This document shows, piece by piece, positions 1-8,136 of a DNA stretch of 10,057 bases. The stretch lies in the NCBI GenBank assembly GCA_003024985.2, contig PXIH01S0001211.1; one strand, given 5' to 3'. The DNA comes from Euperipatoides rowelli. Its lineage: Eukaryota > Onychophora > Udeonychophora > Euonychophora > Peripatopsidae. The position numbers and the translations under genes were made by a program. Under the pieces are notes generated by a model, which had not been told where the DNA came from, made no database searches, and worked only from the letters and a program-made list of their open reading frames with translations. Position 1 is the first letter of the stretch, and every line of letters begins with the position of its first letter.

Positions 1-1
1 A

Positions 2-960
2 TTATTGATCATTAAGAATGTTAATGAAATATGGAATGGGAGAGTTTTTGTACATGTAAGTACAAATATAAGGTGCAAAATACTTATTAGAGGATCAGGT
101 GTCTCTTGTTGAAACAGAGGATCTAGTTTGAGGGCAATAGTTGTCAAACACAATAAAGAACTGAGAGGTAAATTTTCTTGAGAGTAACATACGTCTGGTA
201 CTGAGAATGGTTAAGTCAAAAAATACAAGGGCTTCAATTTAACCCAGAAAATCTTTATGGAGTATAATCTTCAAAGGTAGATTCAATTAAACCAGAGCTT
301 TTTGCTGACAATGAGCTAGACCAGGCAACACATCCATATTCAAGGATGGGCCTAATGAAAGTTTTATAGATATTCAGCATTACGTGAATGTCTACTGTAA
401 GGTTTGTAAGTTTATATAGTAAAAAAAATCTACTAACGTTATTGGCTTTCTTAATTATATGAGAGACATGTGAATCCCACTTAAAATCATTCTGAAAGCA
501 CAAGCATAAAATAGTGCAGGATTCAACAATTTCAACTAAATCATCTTAATTGATAGATTTACATTTAATTTGTTTTTTGAGAAATCATATATCATAACAA
601 AAGATTTATCAAGGTTTAGAATCATTCCACTTTCAGCTGATTGTGAGGACAAGGTGTAGAGATTATCTTGAACTAAAGATTTAAGATCAATTTTATCTCC
701 CACACACACAACAGATAACTCGTCTATATACTTAAAAAGAGGGTGCAAGTTACTTCCAATACTATCAGTGGTGATTGTGGATATGAGAGAACTAAGCACT
801 GATCCCTGGGGTGTGCCATTGGTGCATTAAATCATTATGAATGATTTAAAGTCCAGCTATTTTTAAACGAACTTCTCAAAATTACAAATGTAATAGTAAA
901 CATTTCCAACATCAAACATAGAGCTATTTATAGAACAGTTTGGAGCATGACGATACAAAC
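2..960 (-). pseudogene. Decayed non-LTR retrotransposon reverse transcriptase, C-terminal half
   Basis: Reverse transcriptase of a Jockey/CR1-like LINE, which would copy element RNA into DNA at the target site. Reading the minus strand, 866-910 resembles palm motif A (VYYYICNFEKF, with Asn where the catalytic Asp is expected). Positions 797-817 give GTPQGSV, matching the G-x-PQGS motif. Positions 719-730 give YIDE in place of Y-x-DD, so the second catalytic Asp is Glu. After a frameshift near 540, 255-539 read EIVESCTILCLCFQNDFKWDSH followed by IIKKAN and YKTFIRPILEYGCVAW, typical of the thumb region. After another frameshift near 255-290, 5-240 end in YKNSPIPYFINILND and a TAA at 2-4, like the usual LINE ORF2 C-terminus. 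In-frame stops include 95-97, 863-865 and a TAA upstream of GTPQGS. Much of the stretch between motif A and PQGS is missing. The endonuclease and N-terminal RT are absent, as expected of a 5'-truncated copy. The class is firm, the clade is not, and the element is clearly dead. Confidence 0.9.
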
Positions 961-974
961 TCAAGCTGATCTGA

Positions 975-1741
975 AAAAAAGGGTAAATATGTTCTTAGGG
1001 TATAACAAAATTTCTCAAGGATTCCTTATTTGATTGATGAAACTAGACATATTCTAATTGTAAGATAGCTGGCCATTAAACTGAATATATAAGCAGAACC
1101 AAAAGATTAAACATGAGCCTAAGAAATCAATCTTTAACTAAAAAAAAGCCCATAATTATAAAACCGCAAATTAAAATAAACATAGCGATCTGAGATTTTA
1201 TTGTAAAATTGAATAAAAATAGGCTATTTCCAATTATGACAAATGTATGAATATATTTATTTTAACAATTCCATAATCATAGAAAAGCGGAAGTTTAGCT
1301 AATTTAGCATATTAAAAATTCACCGTCAATAATGAACTATTACGGCAGTTTTACTTTAGTTAGGCTACTTCTGCAAGTCTAAAGTTGTATTTAATGGATA
1401 ACAATGAGCATATTTCCTTTATTTTAAACAATGTTCTTTTAATAACTATAAGAGGCGATTATTGTTAGCTATTATCTTTCTCAAAATAAGGGACCATAAA
1501 TGACACATATAGCCTACTTGGTAAGCAATTACTCTTAAAATAAAGGATGTGTGGTAACTTGACAGTTGTGCACGTAGAAAAGAAGCACAGAATTGATTTA
1601 AATATTGTAATTTGAATATAATGTATAAAAATAATATAGATATAATAAAATAAATGTAAATAGGATCGTTAAAGTTTGTTTAAATATGAAATTAAATGTT
1701 AAATAAAGTGTGCCAACAATAAAAAATATAAATATATTTAC
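975..1741. other. AT-rich stretch with no recognised gene
   Basis: Both strands are dense in stop codons and A/T runs. No open frame, splice-flanked block, tRNA box or long repeat was recognised. It separates the LINE remnant from the exon candidate at 1742-1945. If that exon is real, this stretch would be the start of its downstream intron. Confidence 0.5.
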
Positions 1742-1945
1742 GTGATCCAGCATTCAGATATGGATATAAATTACCATCTAAATCGTCAGGAGGTGGATTA
1801 TCATCATTATCACTATCATCATAATATGGCTGATCGTCTTCATCAAGTCTGTAACCAGGACCAACAAAAGCTGGCGGTGGAGCTAACCCTGGCAAATCAG
1901 CTATCGTTGGAGAGAGAGGCTCATCAGTGTCCATCAATTCAAATC
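1742..1945 (-). CDS. Candidate internal exon, acidic proline-rich segment of an unidentified protein
   Basis: I do not recognise the protein. The minus strand has a 3' splice site (CTAAGCTGTCAATTTTATAG, AG at 1946-1947) and, 204 bases later, a 5' site CAC|GTAAAT (GT at 1740-1741). The exon is therefore exactly 68 codons' worth with phase 1 at both ends, so it could be spliced in or out without breaking frame. It starts FELMDTDEPLSP, continues LPGLAPPPAFVGPGY, then has an acidic run (DEDDQPYYDD and SDNDDNPPPDD) and ends NLYPYLNAGS. There is no stop, it is much less AT-rich than its flanks, and its Pro, Gly and Asp codons are unlikely in random AT-rich DNA. Low complexity, exposed Tyr residues and Pro clusters suggest a disordered region, for example a cytoplasmic tail or linker; that is inference. 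If the donor is not used, the frame runs on through AT-rich sequence to a stop near 1690 and this would be a terminal exon. The plus-strand His-rich frame over the same bases is its shadow. Confidence 0.6.
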
Positions 1946-2196
1946 CTATAAAATTGACAGCTTAGTGTAGTTTTAAATATGAAACAAAATCCATTCTGGA
2001 ATTAATAACAGGTAATTAAAAAAAAAAACTGCAAAGGATTGAGGAGAAATTACTATTTGATACACTTATTCTAAAGTTACAGAATACATATATTTAATAT
2101 TTAATCTACTAGGATGATTAAATTTTATATAAATTTAGAATGTGCTAACAAAGTTTTAAAAAGTTAGAATTGGATAGGCTACTTAAAAAAAAAAGA

Positions 2197-2231
2197 ATGG
2201 CAAAAGTATGGACTTTATTTACTTTTGCCAT
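2197..2231. repeat. Perfect 12-base inverted repeat (hairpin)
   Basis: ATGGCAAAAGTA at 2197-2208 is the exact reverse complement of TACTTTTGCCAT at 2220-2231, with an 11-base loop. Pairing does not extend outward. No role is evident. It could be a small transposon remnant or chance in AT-rich DNA, although the GGC/GCC core makes chance less likely. Confidence 0.7.
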
Positions 2232-2609
2232 CTCAATTGTAAAAATGTGGAAGTCAGTTTTATTCATGTTGGAGAGTTCTTGATTATTTAGATCTAAAAA
2301 CATTTATTAAAAATAAAGGGAGACAATAACTAATAGTGAGTGTATATGGATACAGAAATTGGAATTTTTCTCATAGTTTTCTCCTGAATTTTTTTTTTTA
2401 CTCAGGACTTTTCCCTTAAAACAATAATTTGTAAATGCAATTACAGTACTACATCTAATTTATGTTGTACATAAATTGTACATTTAATGGGATTAAATAG
2501 CATTATACCCAAAACCTTAATATGTTTTTTTCTCCTTACTAGTCTTTTTATAAACAACGGCCAAAAAGACATTTCTTTTTTAACTATTTCACCAGGTGTT
2601 GATACAATA

Positions 2610-2627
2610 ATGTACAGTACCGTACAT
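2610..2627. repeat. Short palindrome ATGTAC / GTACAT
   Basis: ATGTAC, a six-base spacer AGTACC, then GTACAT. The GTAC core is shared with the GGTACCG words at 2914 and 4574. No function is assigned. Confidence 0.5.
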
Positions 2628-3172
2628 GCAATGGTTAAAAGTATTTTTATTATTAAAAAAAAAGCATCTAAGTTAAAAACTAAATATAATGCTTTACTAT
2701 TAAATTGTTAGGCACTTTTCTTATTTTTTTAATTTATGGTATCTCTTCGTAATAATTCTTTAATATCCAATATTTGGGAAATATTTTGCTGCCCCATCTA
2801 TGGTTAAGTTTTCATGTCAATAATCAATTCATTTTCTGAAATAGTTACTGTACCTGGATAATGATGTAAAACTAATAAAATTTGAAAAAAATTGTATAAA
2901 GATTGTTTAGTCGGGTACCGATACTCACTTTATGTTTAAAAAAAAAATAATTAAAAAAAAGTGTAGATTAACAGCACTGATAATTAAACCATGAGATTAA
3001 TAATACTAAGTTAAACCTACAAATAACTTATATCAAAGCCAAAATGGTACAATAGGATTGAATGGTATATTTTGATGAAAATAAAAATCAATCAATGTTA
3101 ATACAACAAAATACGATTAAAAATTTGGAGATCTGGGTGAATAAAATTTATAAATTTTTTAAATGTTCTAAA

Positions 3173-3340
3173 CCAATGGTTTTCAAGCTTTTTCAATTTA
3201 TGGAAAACTTAAATTTATTAATACTATTTACGGAACTCCAGCAGAGCCGCTCAAAATATTTCTTTAAGCAATTAATTTTAATAAGGTTTTTTTTTTATTA
3301 TTTTTTATTTTTTAAACGTTTACTGGTTCCCTAATAGCAA
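3173..3340 (+). mobile_element. Possible hAT-type transposon terminus, heavily diverged
   Basis: CCAATGGTTTTCAAGCTTTTTC at the start resembles the common hAT terminal inverted repeat theme CAGxGGTTCTCAAxCTTTTT. It is followed by ACGGAACTCCAGCAGAGC and later ACTGGTTCCCTAATAG, reminiscent of the ACGGAACCCC-like subterminal sequence of such elements. A possible opposite end (AGTTTGAGAAAAG ... AAACCATTAG, about 4081-4109) is weak, and I see no matching 8-base target duplication. No transposase is visible. The plus-strand open frame 3062-3334 across it is AT-composition noise. The family assignment rests on remembered consensus only. Confidence 0.25.
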
Positions 3341-4050
3341 TTATTAATATTTATTAATTAGTTCAAAAACTTAAATTGGCAATTTGATGGTATCGTGTTT
3401 ACTATTTATTGATCGTGCCATTTGATAGTAATTAATTTGGATGTAATTTTTAATATTTATTATTTTAATAACTTTTACTAGTCAGAAAATGACTTTCACT
3501 AATCAATATCTTTGCTAAACAGTTTTCATCCAGGTATCCATTTAAAAAGATGTTATTTATGCAAAATATTAACTAAGAATTCTTAAAATACAGTAAGGCT
3601 AATATGATCAAACATTTGTGAATCACCTTGCAGTATGTTATGTTTCATGAAGCAATATTAAATGATCATCATTTACAATCGATGACTTATACACGTCATT
3701 AGAAATAGAGAACTATGGTTATCATAGAGAAGTAAAACCACTGTTCTACCACAATCAATTATATTTTCTAACCACAATAAATTAAAACAGCTGTTGAGGA
3801 TGTATATTACCATTGATATGTAATGATCAGAAATTACAGTAGGCCTATATAGCTCAGAAAATAAAATTTTCTTTTGTTTTGTTTTTTCATGTTTAATTTT
3901 ATTAAAAAAAAAAATTTATATTATTCTTGTGTAATCAGACCATTTACTTAATGTTTAACTAAGAACAGATTATGAAAATCAAAAGTTATTTTAAAAAAAT
4001 ATTTTTTTATAAAATGGCATTGCTCAATTTTACCATTAGAACATTCAATT
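3341..4050. other. AT-rich stretch with no recognised gene
   Basis: It contains many short A/T tracts and minor hairpins, such as AAATGAT/ATCATTT at 3660-3674. No open frame or splice-bounded block was supported on either strand. Confidence 0.5.
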
Positions 4051-4190
4051 CTAGTCACTGAACTATGTTCTGAGGAACAGAGTTTGAGAAAAGCCCCAAA
4101 CCATTAGTATTCAACCAGGTGTACTGCACATCTAGGAATACACAAAGCCTTGTAAAGGGCTATATGAAACCTGAGGTTGAAATGATTTTT
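4050..4190 (-). other. Locally GC-richer block, possible coding fossil
   Basis: The base composition rises relative to the flanks. Two minus-strand frames stay open for about 25-35 codons. One reads LYKALCIPR ... HLVEY then a stop; the other reads LCVFLDVQYTWLNTNG. Both have fragments that resemble reverse transcriptase phrases (LYKALVRPxLEY and VFLDVxxAFD respectively), but the key residues do not line up and both cannot be right. Treat as an unassigned old element or exon remnant. Confidence 0.2.
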
Positions 4191-4858
4191 ATAAAATTTT
4201 ACAATATAAATATATATCTTGTGTAAATAGTTTTATTGTTCTTGTTATTGATACACTTTCATGCCTATTCACGTCAAGTGCTATAGTAATCAGCTAAGTT
4301 TATTAATAGTCTGGTAAAATCAGGGATCAAATTAGTTGAAGTGACGTATGTTTTGGACTTACCTAAGAGATTCTCAATAATTTATAAAACTTTACACGGT
4401 GCATCAAGAGGGTGTTTTAATAGAACTATCCAATAAAATATCTCTTTAAAACCTTACATTTTCAACTTTTTTTGATAAGAAAATTATTTTAAAAATAAAC
4501 AAAACAACATAGAAATTCAAATTTATATTATCACTTTGATTTTAACTTGTGCTTCAAAAATTAAACTGATTACGGTACCGGTACTCGATTAAATGTCAAC
4601 TATTGACAAAACCTAATTTGGTGATTTTATGCTATTATTTTCATGTAGGATTACCAATACTTTATAAAAAGTCCAATTATTTAATTATTTTAAAACTTGG
4701 TTTTGTTATTATTAACTAATAGTTTTACCATCTATACCTCTTCTGTAATTATTAATATACATTATTACTTTAACAATATTTTTAGTGCCAGCTTACAGTA
4801 CATTTACCTTCTAATAGAAATATAGTATAATGACAATGCTATTCAAATAATAACTATT

Positions 4859-4880
4859 ATTTTTACATAAATGTAAAAAT
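4859..4880. repeat. Perfect 22-base palindrome next to G tract
   Basis: ATTTTTACAT, a two-base centre AA, then ATGTAAAAAT: 10-base arms with exact complementarity. It ends 13 bases before the G16 tract. Confidence 0.7.
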
Positions 4881-4893
4881 TTATTTTAGAAGC

Positions 4894-4909
4894 GGGGGGG
4901 GGGGGGGGG
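4894..4909 (+). repeat. Poly-G tract, 16 G
   Basis: Sixteen uninterrupted G in very AT-rich DNA. With the C tract at 9088-9101 and the G tract at 9852-9874 it is one of three such homopolymers. The lengths may be affected by sequencing error. Confidence 0.9.
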
Positions 4910-5043
4910 AATATTAAACCAATAATTTGTTATACAAGATTGAAAACAAGTATTAACACAGGCCTATTTATAGGGGCTTATATTTTAATTCTTTATAACC
5001 AGGATTTATTAGATCCAATTTACTTATAAGTTTTGACAAGCTA

Positions 5044-5060
5044 TAAATAAATAAATAAAT
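5044..5060 (+). repeat. Short (AAAT)n microsatellite
   Basis: About four copies of AAAT/TAAA. Such tails can mark the 3' end of a LINE or SINE insertion, but no element body was recognised upstream. Confidence 0.7.
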
Positions 5061-5228
5061 GAGGATAATTCAAGCAGAAATTTGGACCATTCACATGCAT
5101 TAACTGAAGGCATTCCTGAAGATGTTCATTAAACTATTCAAACCGTCAAACTTTTACACTTCCTAATACCATTAAAGGCAAAAGAATGGTCAGCTTTCCA
5201 AGCAAAATATTATCAAACAGATAATTAA
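5055..5228 (+). pseudogene. Unrecognised coding-like fragment with one internal stop
   Basis: A single plus-strand frame stays open for 58 codons except for TAA at 5130-5132, and ends with TAA at 5226-5228. It reads NLDHSHALTEGIPEDVH before the stop, and LLHFLIPLKAKEWSAFQAK follows a short stretch after it. The mix of Glu, Asp, Pro, Trp and regularly spaced Leu looks like protein rather than AT-rich noise. There is no start codon and no clear splice site. I do not recognise the family. The opposite strand has a shorter frame (EHLQECLQLMHVNGPNF) with a vague LINE RT flavour, so strand is not certain. It could be a degraded transposon ORF, a processed pseudogene piece or chance. Confidence 0.25.
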
Positions 5229-5308
5229 TATGTCATCTATTTTTACTTATTAGCAAACAACAAATGAAGCAATGTTTTATATGTAAGGAGAAAAGAGATG
5301 AGGAAGTT

Positions 5309-5325
5309 ATCCCCTGAGGGGGGAT
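5309..5325. repeat. GC-rich hairpin ATCCCC / GGGGAT
   Basis: ATCCCC, loop TGAGG, GGGGAT: a strong six-base stem, unusual in this AT-rich window. No T run follows that would suggest a terminator, and none is expected in a eukaryote. Confidence 0.6.
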
Positions 5326-5416
5326 GTTGTATCCATACCTCTGATCTGGTTCCAATCATCTTTATCCAGGCTCATTTCCATCCATAAGGCAGATAATTAT
5401 TGTTTTAACATGTTTG

Positions 5417-5468
5417 GCTATAGCTCCAATATGATTTGTTAAACGTACCAAATCATAAAAGCTATAGC
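5417..5468. repeat. Two-tier 52-base inverted repeat (hairpin)
   Basis: GCTATAGCT at 5417-5425 pairs with AGCTATAGC at 5460-5468. ATGATTTG at 5431-5438 pairs with CAAATCAT at 5449-5456. The two stems are separated by an asymmetric internal loop (5 and 3 bases) and close on a 10-base loop. RNA from either strand would fold into a compact hairpin. It is shorter than a typical animal pre-miRNA, so it is more likely a small MITE remnant or a structured element of unknown role. A further CTATAGC lies just downstream near 5482. Confidence 0.7.
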
Positions 5469-5614
5469 TATCACTTACAACTATAGCAATTCACATATTA
5501 AAACTATTAACAGCTTTGATGAACTTTTCCAACCATGTGAATGTTTGAACTGAGATTGCAATACCAACAACTTATGTTCCAAATAGTATTACAGAAATCG
5601 TAGTTACCCCTTAT

Positions 5615-5642
5615 ATTAATAGAACAATATTAATAGAACAAT
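5615..5642 (+). repeat. Tandem duplication of ATTAATAGAACAAT
   Basis: Two exact adjacent copies, 5615-5628 and 5629-5642. Probably a slippage or repair duplication. Confidence 0.85.
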
Positions 5643-6036
5643 AACCAAGATGAAGAAAAATAGATCTTTTGAATAACTAGGATAATATTTAAGAAACTCC
5701 ATACTTTTCCATGGAAGTAAGGCTCTGCAGTAACCTAAAGGACAAGGTATTTGAATTTTTTCTTCTAAAATATTATTTCTAATTTTCAAAGATTTAATTT
5801 GACTTAAACAGATACATTAATGTTTCTTGTAACTTGAAAAAAAAAAAATTTGTATCATTTGCAATTTTTTTTTATAATTTTAAAAACTTCCTGTCTAAAA
5901 ACCAATTAATTAATGGGTTTCTTCAAAGAATATTAAAAAGCCTTGCTTTGTTCTGATCATGATACATGATTTGTTTGGTTAAAATATGGTCAGATAAAAA
6001 ACCCCTGTAGACACTATCGTTGCTAACGTTGCTAAT
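5643..6036. other. AT-rich stretch with no recognised gene
   Basis: No open frame or long repeat is supported. It ends with a 9-base tandem duplication, CGTTGCTAA twice at 6018-6035, just outside the inverted repeat arm at 6037. Confidence 0.5.
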
Positions 6037-6113
6037 TAAAGTGGTTTATCAATGCCTATTTCAACTTCATTGATTTATGTGTATTTTTGTATAAAAATGT
6101 TTGTTTAATTAAT
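6037..6113 (+). repeat. Left arm of a diverged long inverted repeat
   Basis: Three blocks match the reverse complement of 6862-6934 in the same order and with similar spacing. TAAAGTGGTTTATCAAT (6037-6053) is identical to the complement of 6918-6934. ATTGATTTATGT (6069-6080) matches 6895-6906. AAAAATGTTTGTTTAATTAAT (6093-6113) matches 6862-6882 with one mismatch. Weaker similarity seems to continue inward (AAATTTG, AAACCAG) and perhaps outward, so the true arm may be 100-250 bases. Confidence 0.75.
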
Positions 6114-6861
6114 CAATTTATTATATTCGGTCCTTAAATACATCAAAATTTGACTTTTATGCCAATATGTATCAAAATTATCAAACCAGCTTATGACATA
6201 TTTTGCCAAAAAATCTTGCACGGATTCCAGTAATTGTGGTTGACTGGTTGTCAGACCATAATAGGAACATTTCCTTCACAGACCAATTATAATGTAGATC
6301 AGTGATGCAAAGCTTTATTTTTGTTTTTTTTTTATTTGCAGTCAGTAGTTTTTATAAAAACAACTTGAAACAAACACAAGCAGATTGAAAATAAACCTTT
6401 AACAGGTTTTATTTGCATTAAAAAATATAATCTCTAAGAATGTTTAAGAAATATTATTAAAATCTTTAGAAATAATAATTAATAATTTGTTCTCATCTGT
6501 CAAGTTAATAACGTACAAAAGCCTTCCGGTATTTTTTTTCTTAAAATTGATTTCAACTTCAATCCAAAAATTATCTCAAAATTTTATATTTATGTGAAGT
6601 AACTAACTTTTTCTCTGTTCTTTTTTTTATTTCTTCAAAACTTTAAGTAAACACACTTTTGTTAACTAGTTTCCTAAACAATAAAGTAATGAAGTCATGA
6701 CTAGCATCTGGATCCCAGATATGCATAGTCCTCTAGCCCCAAAACCAGCGAGATTTTATCCTTTGGCTACGTCAATTTAACATCAGTATCTGGGTTTTAT
6801 TTTTTGTAAACAATGCAGAAACTTGCAAATTTTTATGTTTCAGTTTAAATTTTCCAAATGT
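6114..6861. other. Interior between the arms of the 6.0-6.9 kb inverted repeat
   Basis: No intact gene is present. Short open stretches exist, for example plus-strand PVIVVDWLSDHNRNISFT at about 6220-6283 and a minus-strand run including MHIWDPDASHDFITLL near 6680-6725. Neither was identified, and competing frames are equally open. A small hairpin ATCTGG/CCAGAT lies at 6706-6720. If the arms are transposon ends, this is the decayed body of a non-autonomous element. Confidence 0.35.
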
Positions 6862-6934
6862 ATTAATTAAACAAATATTTTTAGGTGAAACTAAACATAA
6901 ATCAATTAAAAAAAATTATTGATAAACCACTTTA
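6862..6934 (-). repeat. Right arm of the diverged long inverted repeat
   Basis: This is the inverted partner of 6037-6113, with the outermost 17 bases (6918-6934) perfectly conserved. The outer-to-outer span is about 900 bases, a usual size for a non-autonomous DNA transposon. No target-site duplication is evident, so two opposed copies of one dispersed repeat remain possible. Confidence 0.75.
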
Positions 6935-7289
6935 AAATAACTTTAGCCAAAACAACTATTAAGAATCGAGGATTCAGGGAGATAGACCTTTTTTACTGTT
7001 ATTTTATGGCTCATTAAACAAAAGTTTTAAAAAAATAAATGAAAAGTATTTACTTTTTTTAATAGATTATTACAAAATAAAACTTGTTACTTGGATATCT
7101 ATCTAATCATGGGTCCATGACAGTGTACAGTCAATGTAAGATACTTATTTTATTTTTTGTCTCTTTTTTTTTTTAAATATTATTACTTCTGTCAGTAAAT
7201 AAACTTTAGCTAAAAAAAATCAAAACTCTTGAAATTATTTGAAATGTCAGCAATGTTTTAAAATGATTAAATCACAGAAATAATATGTC

Positions 7290-7498
7290 TATAGGCCTAC
7301 AGGCAAAATTAGTTGATTTTCTAATATAATTGACAGTTTTTCAGTTCAAGATGCATTATAACAGAGAATGAAATTTTGATTTCTTCCTACCTTTGCATCG
7401 ATCACCCTTGTGCGGTGTGGCATTAATTGATAAAAAAAAGCCAAATCAGCTGCATTGAAAATATCACTGGGATTGTATTCGGAAATAATTATTTTTAT
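7290..7498 (-). pseudogene. Fragment of pogo/Tigger-type (CENP-B-like) DDE transposase
   Basis: Transposases of this group, within the Tc1/mariner superfamily, cut and paste the element through a DDE/DDD catalytic triad. Reading down from 7498, the minus strand gives SEYNPSDIFNAADLAFFYQL then MPHRTRVIDAK, and after a few residues NFILCYNAS, a TGA at 7346-7348, and TEKL. This matches the family theme YxPxDIFNADETGLFYxLxPxRT ... LLCxNAxGTEKLxPLVIGKS. In the alignment NADETG has become NAADLA, so the first catalytic Asp seems to be Ala, with Asp one position later. An upstream stop sits at 7499-7501 and a further stop at 7289-7291. The N-terminal DNA-binding domains and most of the catalytic core are missing. 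A faint continuation may lie near 7100-7140. An AAAG|GTAGGA donor-like site within the frame is probably coincidental. The element is dead; the family call is fairly secure. Confidence 0.75.
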
Positions 7499-7501
7499 TT
7501 A

Positions 7502-8085
7502 ATTATTTAAAAGTTTGCGTGTAAACTTATACAGTAAGTTTGAACAACAATCAAACCAAATAGTCATAACAAGGTCATGTTATACATATAATGCATAAAA
7601 TAAATATATAAAAAAAACTATTAAGTTTTGAAGAAGTTTCATCTTATTAAAAAAAATTCTCCCTCAATTTATAAGAATAAAAGAGGTGCCAAAATTAGAA
7701 AAATACTGTAAAAGAAGTGTGTAAAAATTAGAAACGAAATTAACAGGCAGCATAAGGTCTCAATTTTATTGTAAATAAGATATTTTTATTGTGTTTTTAT
7801 AGATTTAATGTAATGTTGTAGTGGAATTTTTGCAGTATTGAATTTCTTTATATTGAATTCATTTAACCTTACAGGGCTTTTAAAATTACTTTTGTTGTAC
7901 CAATTATTATTATATCAGTATTCGTTATAATGGAATTTCACCTATATTCCTTTTTATCTTTATCTTGAAGTTTTAATCATTTGTCAGATTACAATCTTAA
8001 AAGATGTTACCACTTTATCTGTAATTAATCTCTGTCTTAGAGAAAATAAGTGTAACCTGTTTATTTGTAAAGAATATTTTGATAA
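7502..8085. other. AT-rich stretch with no recognised gene
   Basis: This would be the 5' side of the pogo-like transposase on the minus strand, but no helix-turn-helix or CENP-B-type DNA-binding sequence could be read in any frame. Only poly-A and poly-T tracts and stop-rich frames are present. Confidence 0.45.
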
Positions 8086-8136
8086 ATGTTTTCTTCACTC
8101 CTATACTGTATTACAATATTCTCTCTCCATTTTCAG

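Larger units (their letters stand above)
1946..3172. other. AT-rich stretch without recognised gene
   Basis: It holds poly-A and poly-T runs, a hairpin at 2197-2231 and a small palindrome at 2610-2627. The open frame at 2487-2711 on the plus strand is rich in Lys, Ile, Phe and Leu, as expected by chance at this composition. If the exon at 1742-1945 is real, this may be its upstream intron. Confidence 0.5.
4191..5050. other. AT-rich stretch with no recognised gene
   Basis: Only simple-sequence features are seen: a GGTACCGGTACTC word at 4574-4586, the palindrome at 4859-4880 and the G tract at 4894-4909. No coding frame was supported. Confidence 0.5.

Noticed and set aside
1742-1951. Plus-strand His-rich open frame over the exon candidate
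   Set aside because: It is the antisense of the Asp-rich minus-strand frame (GAT codons read as ATC/CAT). The minus-strand reading has splice-like borders and a more natural composition.
2487-2711. Plus-strand 74-codon open frame
   Set aside because: Its composition is dominated by Lys, Ile, Phe and Leu as expected from AT-rich DNA. No motif, splice site or regulatory context was seen.
3062-3334. Plus-strand 90-codon open frame
   Set aside because: AT-driven composition ending in a poly-Phe/Tyr run from a T tract. It also overlaps the possible hAT-like terminus.
4050-4190. Reverse transcriptase remnant on the minus strand
   Set aside because: Phrases like LYKAL and VFLDV occur in two different frames and neither continues into neighbouring RT motifs, so it is kept only as an unassigned block.
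5060-5125. Minus-strand frame EHLQECLQLMHVNG as a LINE RT piece
   Set aside because: Only a vague resemblance to the region after the YxDD box. It needs a frameshift, and the plus-strand frame over the same bases is longer.
5340-5360. CTGGTTCCAATC as a tRNA/SINE B box
   Set aside because: It does not match GGTTCGANNCC well and no A box or cloverleaf is found at the right distance.
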